A stretch of DNA of 64,000 bases from Helicobacter bilis (lineage in GTDB: Bacteria > Campylobacterota > Campylobacteria > Campylobacterales > Helicobacteraceae): NCBI RefSeq assembly GCF_001999985.1, contig NZ_CP019645.1, positions 1,550,001-1,614,000 of the forward strand. Reading direction: 5' to 3'. Both the position numbers and the translations under genes were made by a program. Below, one piece after another: positions 28,671-38,028 of this stretch. The notes below the pieces were generated by a model. The model was not told the origin of the DNA. It worked only from the letters and a program-made list of their open reading frames with translations, and made no database searches. Within the stretch, counting starts at the first letter, position 1; every line of letters begins with the position of its first letter.

Positions 28671-29333
28671 ATGGATTTTTTACTTTTACAGATTAATGAC
28701 TCGGCATTTCCTATCGGTAGTTATACGCAGTCTTTTGGGCTAGAAACCTATGTGCAAAAAGGCTTAATCACCAATAAAGATGAAGCCTATAATTATTTAC
28801 ACACTCTGCTTTACACACAAATGCTTTATACAGATTTACTCGCTATAAGACTAATCTATGAAAGCAAAACTTTAGAATCTATTCTTAATATAGAATCTTT
28901 AATCAACGCTTCAACCCCAGCAAGAGAGACAAGGGAGGGTATGCAAAAAATTGGCTTAATTTTCATTAAAACTTTAGAATCTATGAAGCTAGATTTACCC
29001 CCGTTTTTTAAGGAGTATATAAAAGATTCTATATATCCTACACATCAAAGTGCCTATGCGGTATTTTGTAAAGCAATGGCTATTAGTTGCAAAAAGTCAA
29101 TACAGCATTACACCTACGCACAAATCTCAAATACCCTTACAAATTGCGTGAAGCTTATCCCCTTATCTCAATATGATGGACAGGCGATACTTGCAAGATT
29201 ACACACAGATTTTAACACTATTTATGAAAAGATTCTAGAATTAAGTGAAGATGAGTTTTGCAATGCTTTCGTGCATAATGATATGCAGGGCATGCTACAT
29301 GAGAGTTTGCACTCAAGACTTTATATGTCGTAA
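28671..29333 (+). CDS. ureF: UreF urease accessory protein
   Basis: 220 residues, all-helical, part of the UreF-G-H complex that loads nickel. Markers: LLQINDSAFPIGSYTQSFGLE near the N-terminus and SQYDGQAILARLH late. Slightly shorter than the 254 of H. pylori at the N-terminus. AGAAGGATATT ribosome site. Confidence 0.93.
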   Translation: MDFLLLQINDSAFPIGSYTQSFGLETYVQKGLITNKDEAYNYLHTLLYTQMLYTDLLAIRLIYESKTLESILNIESLINASTPARETREGMQKIGLIFIKTLESMKLDLPPFFKEYIKDSIYPTHQSAYAVFCKAMAISCKKSIQHYTYAQISNTLTNCVKLIPLSQYDGQAILARLHTDFNTIYEKILELSEDEFCNAFVHNDMQGMLHESLHSRLYMS

Positions 29334-29351
29334 TTTATAAAAAGGATAAAT

Positions 29352-29957
29352 ATGGTAAAGATTGGAATCTGTGGTCCGGTAGGCAGTGGTAAAACCGCTT
29401 TGATTGAAAGTCTTACAAGGCTTATGAGTAAGGATTATTCACTTGCGGTTATAACAAATGATATTTACACAAAAGAAGACGCAAACTTTATGTGTAAAAA
29501 CTCTGTCCTACCAGAAGAAAGGATAATCGGCGTAGAGACAGGCGGCTGTCCCCATACTGCAATTAGAGAAGATGCGTCTATGAATCTTTGTGCGGTAGAT
29601 GAGATGGAATCTAGATTTAAAGATTTAGAGATTCTATTTATTGAGAGTGGTGGGGATAATCTATCGGCTACTTTTAGCCCAGAACTTGCTGATTTTACAA
29701 TATTTGTGATTGATGTATCAGGTGGGGATAAAATACCAAGAAAGGGTGGTCCGGGCATTACAAGGTCTGATTTACTCATTATAAATAAGATTGATTTAGC
29801 AGAATATGTTGGGGCAGATCTTAGTGTAATGGATAGAGATTCTAAAAAAATGCGAGGGGATAAGCCCTTTATCTTTACAAATATTAAAGCTAAAGTTGGA
29901 TTAGATGAGGTGATAAAGTGGATTAAAAAATACGCACTTTTAGAGGATTTAGCGTGA
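29352..29957 (+). CDS. ureG: UreG urease accessory GTPase
   Basis: 201 residues. P-loop [14 protein letters not shown], nickel-binding region [15 protein letters not shown] (CPH), ESGGDNL and [16 protein letters not shown] hydrolysis drives nickel transfer to urease. Starts 18 bases after ureF with AAAAGGATA; ends overlapping ureH by 4 bases. Confidence 0.97.
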   Translation: MVKIGICGPVGSGKTALIESLTRLMSKDYSLAVITNDIYTKEDANFMCKNSVLPEERIIGVETGGCPHTAIREDASMNLCAVDEMESRFKDLEILFIESGGDNLSATFSPELADFTIFVIDVSGGDKIPRKGGPGITRSDLLIINKIDLAEYVGADLSVMDRDSKKMRGDKPFIFTNIKAKVGLDEVIKWIKKYALLEDLA

Positions 29958-30712
29958 GTAGCTACGCACAGACAAGCAAACTTTACTGCCATGTAAAAAA
30001 GGGGGCAAGTGGAAAAACAATTATAGAATCTATGTTTTTCACACCGCCCTTAAAGATTATCGCTCCATTCTATGAAAATGATATAGCAAATATCATGCTG
30101 TTAAATGTATCCGCAGGGCTTATGGCAGGAGACATGCAGACTATAAATTTTGACATTGACACACAAGCAAGAGTGAAAATCACCTCACAAAGCTATGAGA
30201 AAATCCACAACACGCAAGATAGCCTTGCCATGCGTAATACGACACTAAACCTTGCAAATGACGCTTTGCTAATATATACGCCACTTCCCTGCATTCCCTT
30301 TGCAAACTCAAGTTTTAAAAACACAACGACAATACATTTACAAGAAGATTCTAAGCTATATTATGGCGAGATTTTTTGTGCGGGACGCATAGCAAGAGAT
30401 GAAATATTTGCTTTCAAGCACTTTCATCAAAGGCTTTTTATCTATCAAAATAACGCATTGATATTTTATGATAATATGAACCTAAAACCAGATTCTATAA
30501 ATCTTAGAAGTATTTGTGCTTTTCATACTTTTACGCATTATCTTCATTTTGTAATCTATGATAAGAATGCAAATAGAGAGAAACTACAAAGCATTATAGA
30601 AGATTCTAAAACTTACACTGCCCTAAGCTTACATAACGATATGATTATCATAAAAGCCCTTGCAAATGAGAGTGAAGATTTGCTAGAGCTGCAAAAGAAA
30701 CTTTATGAATGA
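29954..30712 (+). CDS. ureH: UreH (UreD-type) urease accessory protein
   Basis: 252 residues. Scaffold of the nickel-loading complex. Markers: [58 protein letters not shown] and [14 protein letters not shown]. Starts at GTG 29954 by GTGA overlap with the ureG stop, so translation is coupled. Last gene of the operon. Confidence 0.95.
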   Translation: MSSYAQTSKLYCHVKKGASGKTIIESMFFTPPLKIIAPFYENDIANIMLLNVSAGLMAGDMQTINFDIDTQARVKITSQSYEKIHNTQDSLAMRNTTLNLANDALLIYTPLPCIPFANSSFKNTTTIHLQEDSKLYYGEIFCAGRIARDEIFAFKHFHQRLFIYQNNALIFYDNMNLKPDSINLRSICAFHTFTHYLHFVIYDKNANREKLQSIIEDSKTYTALSLHNDMIIIKALANESEDLLELQKKLYE

Positions 30713-31422
30713 ATGCCTAAACCTATTCCCAAGTTGCACACATATTGCCAATATTTTCACCCTTTCAATTATATTCAAGTAACAACTTAAAACATAAGCT
30801 TTTTGTTTGATTTTTGTATTTTAACTTTGGAAAGTTATTAATCGGGTAAGGCAAAATTAATACAACATGCATGATAAAAACACCATCATAATTCACCATT
30901 TGCAACCAACACTTTCGTTTTTAGTTTGGGTTATGATAGGCTGAACTCTACCCTTTATATCCCAAAAAATGCTTGATGTCTTTCGCCCTTAGACTTCACT
31001 CGCCATTGAATGGTATTAAAAATTATATAAACTTTAATGCGTAATCAAATTTCTTTTCAATGTATCTTGCGATAAGATATCCTTAAAATCATAATGCTAT
31101 TATATATAACCAAAATTATAAGAACTAAGTGTAATGATTTCCTAATAGCATGTTTAACAAAATGCAAAACCTTATCGTTTAGAGAAGCATGAAAAAATTA
31201 TTAGATTCTAAATTTAGAGATCTTTTTACATTTAGCATAGCAATCATTGAAAGTTAGAATGCATAAGCAACTATATTAACTTAAATCTTTATGAAAACCC
31301 AGAATCTAAAATCTACAACACACCAAAAACAAGAGAGAATTTTTTAAAATGCTATTCTCAACAAAAAAATGCTACAATCCTAAAATCATTTTCTTTCAAA
31401 TCATTTTTTCTTAAGGAATTTA
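30713..31422. other. 710-base gap between ureH and aspS
   Basis: No gene recognised in either strand. A 22-codon frame MKKLLDSKFRDLF (31190-31258) could be a chance frame. No repeat of the palindromic family and no clear terminator were seen. AT-rich, perhaps remains of a lost gene. Confidence 0.5.
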
Positions 31423-33189
31423 ATGCGAACACATTATAACACAGCGTTAAGCACAGATGATATTGGTAAAGAGGTTACACTATGTGGTTGGTGTAATAGT
31501 TATCGTGATCATGGTGGTGTTGTCTTTATTGATTTGCGTGATAAAAGCGGTATTATACAGCTTGTAGCAGACCCAAGCAGCAAGGCTCACACGATAGCTT
31601 CGAGTGTGCGTGATGAATATGTATTATTAGCAAAAGGCAGAGTAAGGGCTAGAGGCGAGGGCTTAGTCAATCCAAAGTTAAAAACAGGTGCAATAGAAGT
31701 CGTGCTAGACACTCTCACTATTGAAAACAAAGCACAAACAACACCCATTATCATAGGTGATGAAAGCGTAAATGAAGAGTTACGACTAAAATATCGCTAC
31801 CTTGATTTGCGTAGTCAAAAAAGCCTTGATATTTTTAAATTGCGTGCAAAAATAGCAAGTGTTACGCGTAATTTTTTAGAATCTCATGGCTTTTTAGAGG
31901 TCGAAACACCCATACTCACAAAGGCAACGCCAGAGGGTGCGAGAGATTATCTTGTGCCAAGTCGTGTGCATGATGGCTCTTTTTATGCGCTCCCGCAAAG
32001 CCCGCAGTTATTCAAGCAATTGCTTATGATGAGTGGCTTTGAGAGATATTATCAAATAGCAAAATGCTTTAGAGATGAAGATTTGCGTGCTGATAGGCAA
32101 CCAGAGTTTAGTCAAATCGATGTTGAGATGAGTTTCTGTGAAGAAAAAGATGTCATGCAAATCGCAGAGGATTTAATCCTTGAGATTTTTAAAGCATGTG
32201 GCAAGAGTATTTCCTATAAGATTCCGCATTTGGACTATATGGACGCTATGGAGTGTTATGGTAGCGATAAGCCTGATTTGCGTTTTGATATGCCTTTAGT
32301 TGAAGTGGCTGATTTGTTTGTCAATTCAAACAACGATATATTTAAAGAAATAGCTCTTGACACAAAGGCTAATCGCATAAAAGCCCTATGTGTGCGTGAT
32401 GGAGATTCTAAATTTAGTCGTAAAAGTCTTGCTGATTTAGAGAAATTTGTGCGTAATTTTGGTGCAAAAGGATTAGCCTATATCCAAGTAAAAGAAGAGT
32501 GTAAAAGCTTTGATAGAGAAAGCATTGATGAGAGTTTGAAAGGACCGCTTACTAAATTTCTCACAGAAGATTCTATAAAGGCTTTGTTGCAAAGAGTTGG
32601 TGCGAAAAAGGGTGATATTATCTTCTTTGGAGCTGGAGAGAAGCATGTCGTTTGGGATTATATGGGGCGATTAAGGCTTGAGATCGCAAGTCAGCTTAAT
32701 CTCATTTGTGCTGACAAATTAAGCTTTGTGTGGGTTGTAAATTTCCCTATGTTTGAGAAAACTGATGAGGGTATCAAAGCCCTTCATCATCCATTTACAA
32801 TGCCAAAAAATATCGATGAAAATGATATAGAATCTATACAATCAATCGCCTATGACATAGTCCTAAACGGCGTGGAATTAGGCGGTGGTAGCATAAGAAT
32901 CCATAAAAACGAGATTCAGAGCAAAATCTTTGACTTACTGCAAATAAGCAAGGAAGAAGCGACTGAAAAGTTTGGATTCTTGCTTGAAGCATTACAATAT
33001 GGCACACCGCCACATGGTGGCTTTGCGATCGGCTTTGATAGGCTTGTAATGCTTTTAAGCGGTGCGACAAGCATTAGAGAAGTCATTGCTTTTCCAAAAA
33101 CACAAAAGGCAAGCTGTCTTCTAATGGAAGCACCAAGCAGTGTTACAACATCGCAATTAAACGAATTGCACATTAAACTTCAACATTAA
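31423..33189 (+). CDS. aspS: Aspartyl-tRNA synthetase
   Basis: 588 residues, class II synthetase. N-terminal OB fold ([23 protein letters not shown]), motif 2 [18 protein letters not shown]-type insert, motif 3 [13 protein letters not shown]. Helicobacter enzymes of this type also charge tRNA-Asn, needing GatCAB afterwards; that is family knowledge. TTAAGGAATTTA upstream. Followed 14 bases later by adk, likely cotranscribed. Confidence 0.97.
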   Translation: MRTHYNTALSTDDIGKEVTLCGWCNSYRDHGGVVFIDLRDKSGIIQLVADPSSKAHTIASSVRDEYVLLAKGRVRARGEGLVNPKLKTGAIEVVLDTLTIENKAQTTPIIIGDESVNEELRLKYRYLDLRSQKSLDIFKLRAKIASVTRNFLESHGFLEVETPILTKATPEGARDYLVPSRVHDGSFYALPQSPQLFKQLLMMSGFERYYQIAKCFRDEDLRADRQPEFSQIDVEMSFCEEKDVMQIAEDLILEIFKACGKSISYKIPHLDYMDAMECYGSDKPDLRFDMPLVEVADLFVNSNNDIFKEIALDTKANRIKALCVRDGDSKFSRKSLADLEKFVRNFGAKGLAYIQVKEECKSFDRESIDESLKGPLTKFLTEDSIKALLQRVGAKKGDIIFFGAGEKHVVWDYMGRLRLEIASQLNLICADKLSFVWVVNFPMFEKTDEGIKALHHPFTMPKNIDENDIESIQSIAYDIVLNGVELGGGSIRIHKNEIQSKIFDLLQISKEEATEKFGFLLEALQYGTPPHGGFAIGFDRLVMLLSGATSIREVIAFPKTQKASCLLMEAPSSVTTSQLNELHIKLQH

Positions 33190-33203
33190 TTAAGGAGAAA
33201 TTC

Positions 33204-33773
33204 ATGAAGAAATTGTTTTTAATCATCGGTGCACCGGGCAGCGGTAAGACAACTGACGCACAAAAAATCGCAGAATCTAATGCGAAAATCGCACATTATT
33301 CTACAGGTGATTTATTGCGTGCAGAAGTGGCAAGTGGCAGTGAGCAGGGCAAACTCATTGAGAGTTTTACATCAGCAGGGAATCTCGTCCCGCTTGATAT
33401 TGTGGTGCAAACTATTGTTGGTGCGATTAATAATTCACCAAAAGATATTATTTTGATTGATGGCTATCCGCGTAGTGTCGAGCAAATGCTTGAGCTTGAC
33501 AAGGTATTAAAGCAAGATTCTAAAGTGCAGCTTGTCAATGTGATTGAAGTGCAAGTAAGCGAAGAAGTGGCAAAAGATAGGGTGCTTGGTCGTGCAAGGG
33601 GTGCTGATGATAATGCTGAGGTATTTAAAAATCGTATGCGTGTGTATCTAGAGCCTTTGAAAGAAATTCAAGACTTTTATACAAAAAATGGAATCTTGCA
33701 TGTGATAGATGGCGAACGAAGCATTGAGGTTATTGTTGCTGACATGCGTGAGTTTATAGAATCTAGGATATAG
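33204..33773 (+). CDS. adk: Adenylate kinase
   Basis: 189 residues. P-loop [18 protein letters not shown] site [22 protein letters not shown] and a short lid with [16 protein letters not shown] and no zinc cysteines (short form). Interconverts AMP, ATP and ADP. Strong AAGGAGAAATTC before ATG. Confidence 0.95.
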   Translation: MKKLFLIIGAPGSGKTTDAQKIAESNAKIAHYSTGDLLRAEVASGSEQGKLIESFTSAGNLVPLDIVVQTIVGAINNSPKDIILIDGYPRSVEQMLELDKVLKQDSKVQLVNVIEVQVSEEVAKDRVLGRARGADDNAEVFKNRMRVYLEPLKEIQDFYTKNGILHVIDGERSIEVIVADMREFIESRI

Positions 33774-34107
33774 GTTTATAAAATTTTATCACGCCCTTTT
33801 TGGGTCCGTATTTTTTAGATTCTAGCTTTATGTTTAAAATTGAGACTCTATAAAACTTCATGCAAAATAGTATAGTGCAGCAAAAATATGAAATCTGGAT
33901 TGTGTTGTTTTTACAGAAACTTTATTTTAGATGTTAAGCAAGGAATCTTTTTAGAATCTAAACTGAAATTTAAGTTATTATCAAGTTGAAATTTTGTTAG
34001 ATATTTTGCTACGCTTAGTAGGTAGTTTGGGGTGAAACTATATTTAGGTCAGGGGCTTTACTTTATTTGGAATGATACATAGAATTGTTGGCATCAATTA
34101 ATTTTGT
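33774..34107. other. Intergenic stretch with degraded repeat arm
   Basis: No gene. A single decayed arm of the palindromic repeat lies at about 33979-34017 (TCAAGTTGAAATTTTGTTAGATATTTTGCTACGC split by substitutions). Several TAGAATCT octamers. adk and mutY converge here. Confidence 0.5.
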
Positions 34108-35208
34108 TTATACTTGTTTGAAATCCACAAACCTTAATGCCTTTTTGCAGAGTGATGAAAGCGGTTTAGATTCTAGCTCTTTTTGTGAAAAGAAATATAG
34201 CTTTGTGTGTGGCAAGGATTGCGTTAATAGATTTAAGTGTTTATAATCTAGTTTATACACATTTGCGGTGATAGCGTATTTTGTGTAGTGGTGCTTGAAA
34301 CTACCGCATTTGTAGAATCCCTTTTTGTAGAATCTGTGCCTATTTGCAAGTGCTTCTAGCTTAAGTTGTGGGAGATTGTATAAGCCTTGATACAAGCCAC
34401 CTTTATCCCCTTTTTCATACACAAAAGCAATCCTGCCTTGAGAATCTTTATATAACAAAAGATGAAGTGTAAGCGGGGTTAAAGAAGAAGTTTTTGGAGT
34501 GGGATAGATGGTTGGATTTATCTTGCCATTGCAGAGATTTTGCATAGGGCAAATAAGGCAATTAGGTGATTTTGGTGTGCAAATCATCGCACCTAAATCA
34601 AGCAAGGCTTGATTATAATCAAAGCTGTGTTTTGTGTCTAAAAGCAAAAATGCAAGCTCGTCTAAAAGCTTTTGGTTAGGTTTGCGTAATGCAAAGATTC
34701 TACATAAAACTCGTCTAATATTCCCATCTACAAAACTCACACTTTGATGAAAACCAAAGCATAAAATCGCCCCTGAAGTATATGCACCAATTCCGGGCAC
34801 TTTAAGCAAATCTTGGCGTGTATTAGGCAAGGTAGCATTATGCTTTTCACAGCAAAGAATCGCCGCTTTTTGCATATTTCTCGCACGGGAGTAGTAGCCT
34901 AAGCCCTCCCATTGCTTGAGTATAGAATCTAGATTTGCTTTTGCTAAGGATTCAAGTGTGGGAAAGGCGTTTAAAAATGGGGTAAAGTAGGATTCTGCCA
35001 CTCTTTTTACTTGCGTTTGTTGGAGCATTATCTCGCTTACATACACGCCATAGGGGGCATTTTCGCCTTTTAGATTTCGCCAAGGAAGAGAAATTCTGCC
35101 CTGTATCGCATACCATTCTAAGAGTTGAATCTGCCATTGTTTAGCAATGTTTTTTGCTTTATGTGCGGAATCTTGTGTGATTTGTGTGGGAAAAATATTT
35201 GCATTCAT
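34108..35208 (-). CDS. mutY: A/G-specific adenine glycosylase MutY
   Basis: 366 residues. Removes adenine opposite 8-oxoguanine. SLPWRNLKGENAPYGVYVSEIMLQQTQV, HhH motif LLKVPGIGAYTSGAIL with catalytic Asp in VSFVDGNIRRVL, and the 4Fe-4S loop C-x6-C-x2-C-x5-C in CTPKSPNCLICPMQNLC. C-terminal NUDIX-like domain (GLYQGLYNLPQLKLE). Upstream ATG context weak, but homology supports a start near TQITQDSAHKAKNIAKQW. Confidence 0.93.
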   Translation of the reverse strand: MNANIFPTQITQDSAHKAKNIAKQWQIQLLEWYAIQGRISLPWRNLKGENAPYGVYVSEIMLQQTQVKRVAESYFTPFLNAFPTLESLAKANLDSILKQWEGLGYYSRARNMQKAAILCCEKHNATLPNTRQDLLKVPGIGAYTSGAILCFGFHQSVSFVDGNIRRVLCRIFALRKPNQKLLDELAFLLLDTKHSFDYNQALLDLGAMICTPKSPNCLICPMQNLCNGKINPTIYPTPKTSSLTPLTLHLLLYKDSQGRIAFVYEKGDKGGLYQGLYNLPQLKLEALANRHRFYKKGFYKCGSFKHHYTKYAITANVYKLDYKHLNLLTQSLPHTKLYFFSQKELESKPLSSLCKKALRFVDFKQV

Positions 35209-35328
35209 AAAGAGAAGTATAGCAAAAATATTATTCTCTTAAAATAGCAGATTGTGCGTAAAACTACTAGTTATTTTATTTTTTATTGCTACAATTATGA
35301 TTTTATTTTGCGTATTGAAAGGTTTATT

Positions 35329-35796
35329 ATGAAGATTTTAGAAGGTAAAATCGCATTGCAAGGCAATGAGCGGATTGCTGTTTTATGTAGTCGCTTTAAT
35401 AGTATGGTAACTGAAAGATTGATTGAGGGGGCAAAGGATTGCTATTTGCGACATGGTGGGAGTGAAGATAACTTTACTTTGATACGAGTGCCGGGGGCTT
35501 TTGAGCTGCCTTTTGTGCTTGAAAAAGTGCTTGAAAATGGTGATTATGATGGGGTGTGTGTGCTTGGGGCGATTATCCGTGGTGGCACGCCGCATTTTGA
35601 CTATGTCGCAGCAGAATCTACAAAGGGTATCGCAAATGTAACGCTAAAGTATGGTGGGGCGGTTAGCTTTGGCATTTTGACAACAGATAGCATAGAGCAA
35701 GCCCTAGATCGTGCGGGCTTAAAGGTCGGTAATAAGGGCTTTGAAGCGATGGCAAGCCTTATTGAACTCATCGATATATATAGGCAGCTTGACTAA
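35329..35796 (+). CDS. ribH: Lumazine synthase RibH
   Basis: 155 residues from ATG 35329 (GAAAGG upstream); an earlier in-frame start at 35254 lacks homology. Joins the ribityl-pyrimidine and dihydroxybutanone phosphate to lumazine, the last-but-one riboflavin step. Markers: CSRFNSMVTERLIEGA, VPGAFELPFVLEK, LGAIIRGGTPHFDYVA with catalytic His, and FGILTTDSIEQALDRAG. Overlaps nusB by one base (TAATG). Confidence 0.95.
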   Translation: MKILEGKIALQGNERIAVLCSRFNSMVTERLIEGAKDCYLRHGGSEDNFTLIRVPGAFELPFVLEKVLENGDYDGVCVLGAIIRGGTPHFDYVAAESTKGIANVTLKYGGAVSFGILTTDSIEQALDRAGLKVGNKGFEAMASLIELIDIYRQLD

Positions 35797-36968
35797 TGGC
35801 GACAAGAAAACAAGCAAGAGAAGCTATCATTCAGATTCTATACGCAAAAGAATTGGGCAATGATAAGGCGATAGAACAAGCAGAAACCTTTCTCAACGCA
35901 CAAAAAATACGCAATAAACAGCAAGAATTTGCCCTTAATCTACTGCATGGAATCTGTAATGAAGAGAGAAAAATCGCAGATATTATTAATGTATTCTTAA
36001 AAAGTTGGGATTTAAATCGCTTAGGTGTGATTGAGAAAAACATCATAAAGCTTGGTGTGTATGAGCTGCTGCAGACAAATACGCAAAAAGCGGTGATTAT
36101 CAATGAAGCTATTGAGCTTACAAAGTCGTTTAATGTGCAAGATGCGTTTAGACTAGTTAATGGCATACTTGATTCTGTGGCAAAGACAGATTCTAAAACG
36201 CTAGATGAATTGATACAAAAACAAGAACAAATAAATACTGAAAAATTAACACAAGATTCCATAAAACAAACTCATATAGAATCTAAAAAGCCCATAAAAC
36301 ACAAAATAGATTCTACACATTCTACAAAAAGACAAAGGGTTAAACAAACTATACAAAAAGAAGTAAAGCAAGATTCCGCACAAATACCAGCAAAAAAGAC
36401 AGATATGACTCATGTAAAATCAATCCAAATAAGTGCGAGTAAAAAAGAGAGAGAAGCACAAGGTGTGGATACAGAATCTAAGCACGAGAGAATGTCTAAG
36501 AAAGCTAGTTATGTTAGTCAGTCTAAAGATTCTAAGCGAATAAAAGATTCTAAAAGTAAATTAGAATCTAGAGGTCATAAAGATACTAAACCATTAAAAG
36601 ATTCTAGGCTTAAGTTAGAATCTAAACAGAATAAAACAAACGATTCTAAAAACAATAAAGCAAAACATGCGATAAGAGATTCTAAACAAGCAGAAAATTC
36701 TAAAAACAATTTAGAATCTACAATAAAAACCGAATCTAAAATCAACAAAGATTCTAAAACAAAACAAAAAACTAAGCAAACTAAGGATTTTCAAAAAAAA
36801 TCAGATTCTAAGCAAATTAAAGATTCCAAAAAAGCAAAGGTTTCTAAAGTTAGTTTAGATACTAAGAAGACAAAAGAATCTAAAACTAATTTAGATTCTA
36901 AAAACAATAAACAAAAAGATTCCAAAACAACAAAAACTAGCAAAAAGAAAAACACAAAAAAGGATTAA
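35796..36968 (+). CDS. nusB: NusB antitermination factor with 250-residue lysine/serine tail
   Basis: Residues 1-135 are a normal NusB: ATRKQAREAIIQILYAKELG, FALNLLHGI, LNRLGVIEKNIIKLGVYELL, AVIINEAIELTKSFN. It binds boxA RNA with NusE during rRNA transcription. From about residue 140 the protein continues for 250 more residues of repeats such as KDSK, LESK, KTESK and DSKNNK. This tail is built from the AGATTCTAAA/TAGAATCTAAA octamer. It is very basic, surely disordered, and absent from known NusB. TAATG overlap with ribH, pyrF one base later; the three are one operon. Confidence 0.92.
   Translation: MATRKQAREAIIQILYAKELGNDKAIEQAETFLNAQKIRNKQQEFALNLLHGICNEERKIADIINVFLKSWDLNRLGVIEKNIIKLGVYELLQTNTQKAVIINEAIELTKSFNVQDAFRLVNGILDSVAKTDSKTLDELIQKQEQINTEKLTQDSIKQTHIESKKPIKHKIDSTHSTKRQRVKQTIQKEVKQDSAQIPAKKTDMTHVKSIQISASKKEREAQGVDTESKHERMSKKASYVSQSKDSKRIKDSKSKLESRGHKDTKPLKDSRLKLESKQNKTNDSKNNKAKHAIRDSKQAENSKNNLESTIKTESKINKDSKTKQKTKQTKDFQKKSDSKQIKDSKKAKVSKVSLDTKKTKESKTNLDSKNNKQKDSKTTKTSKKKNTKKD
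36200..36968. repeat. Octamer-derived repeat array in nusB
   Basis: AGATTCTA or TAGAATCT occurs about ten times between 36480 and 36960 alone, spaced irregularly by 20-70 bases, always in the reading phase giving DSK or LES. Confidence 0.8.
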
Positions 36969-36969
36969 T

Positions 36970-37656
36970 ATGAAGTTGTGTATCGCCCTTGATATGCCAA
37001 GTATGCAGGAAAATCTTGCTCTAGCAAAGGAAGTTAAAAAGCATTTTAGTAACGAAGAAATATGGCTAAAAGTTGGTTTGCGTAGCTTTGTGCGTGATGG
37101 CAGGGATTTTGTGTGTATGTTGCAGGATTTAAGTTTTAAAATCTTTTTAGATTTAAAGATTTATGATATACCTAATACCATGCTTGATTGCGTTTATGAG
37201 TGTCATCAACTCGGCGTAGATATGATGACTATCCATGCAAGTTGTGGTAAAGAGGCGATGAAGTCTATTGCTAAATTTTTACGCACAGAATCTTCAAATA
37301 TGCGTGTTGTAGCTGTGAGTGCTTTAACAAGTTTTGATGAATCTGGCTTTAAAGAGATATACAACATCTCTATCAAAGAGGGTGTAAAATCCTTTGCAAA
37401 TATCGTGTATGAAAGCGGCATTGATGGGCTTGTATGCTCAATTGATGAAGTTTCACTTATAAAAAGCATATCAAATACGCTATGTTGTGTAACGCCGGGC
37501 ATACGATTAGAAGATTCTAATAATGACGATCAAAAACGAGTGGCAAGTGTAAGTGTAGCAAAAAAAATGGGGAGTGATTTTATAGTTGTTGGGCGACCTA
37601 TTTATAATGCAAATGATAAATTCAGCGTGATTAAGCGGATTTTAAGTGATATGTAG
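36970..37656 (+). CDS. pyrF: Orotidine 5'-phosphate decarboxylase PyrF
   Basis: 228 residues. Makes UMP from OMP. Markers: IALDMPSMQENLALA, LKVGLRSFVRDG, the catalytic DLKIYDIPNTM, DMMTIHASCGKEA, VVAVSALTSF, CVTPGIRLE and FIVVGRPI. Immediately after nusB. Confidence 0.95.
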   Translation: MKLCIALDMPSMQENLALAKEVKKHFSNEEIWLKVGLRSFVRDGRDFVCMLQDLSFKIFLDLKIYDIPNTMLDCVYECHQLGVDMMTIHASCGKEAMKSIAKFLRTESSNMRVVAVSALTSFDESGFKEIYNISIKEGVKSFANIVYESGIDGLVCSIDEVSLIKSISNTLCCVTPGIRLEDSNNDDQKRVASVSVAKKMGSDFIVVGRPIYNANDKFSVIKRILSDM

Positions 37657-37684
37657 CTATAAGTATTCTACTTTAAAATAAGGA

Positions 37685-37876
37685 ATGGCAATGATTACGC
37701 AAGTGCAAATATTTACTGCGAAAACAACAGAAGAGTTACAAAAAAAGATGAATGAATTTTGCGTGGATTTTTTCCCCGAAGAGATTGTAAATTTTAAGGT
37801 AGCAAAGATTTATACACAAGCACAAGAAGAAGAACAATGGCTAGGCTATATCGTGTATAAAAAGAATGAATACTAA
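37685..37876 (+). CDS. Small conserved protein (Cse60-like family)
   Basis: 63 residues, alpha-beta: TQVQIFTAKTTEELQKKMNEF then a strand and WLGYIVYKKN. The pattern fits the small family annotated as sporulation protein Cse60 in Firmicutes, whose function is unknown and which here has nothing to do with sporulation. ATAAGGA before ATG; 28 bases after pyrF, possibly the operon's last gene. Confidence 0.6.
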   Translation: MAMITQVQIFTAKTTEELQKKMNEFCVDFFPEEIVNFKVAKIYTQAQEEEQWLGYIVYKKNEY

Positions 37877-38028
37877 TTTTGTATTAGTGCAAGATTTATT
37901 TGCTTGAGTATAAATTAAGCAAATAAGAGATTCTTACCCTACAAGGCAAAATCTGCAAAGCAAAGTCTATTGTGTGCTAGAATATCAATGAACCTGTGAG
38001 TGAATCTATCAATCAATAAAGGCATATA

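Noticed and set aside
29465-29992. 175-residue minus-strand frame
   Set aside because: Antisense shadow of ureG with no family features or ribosome site.
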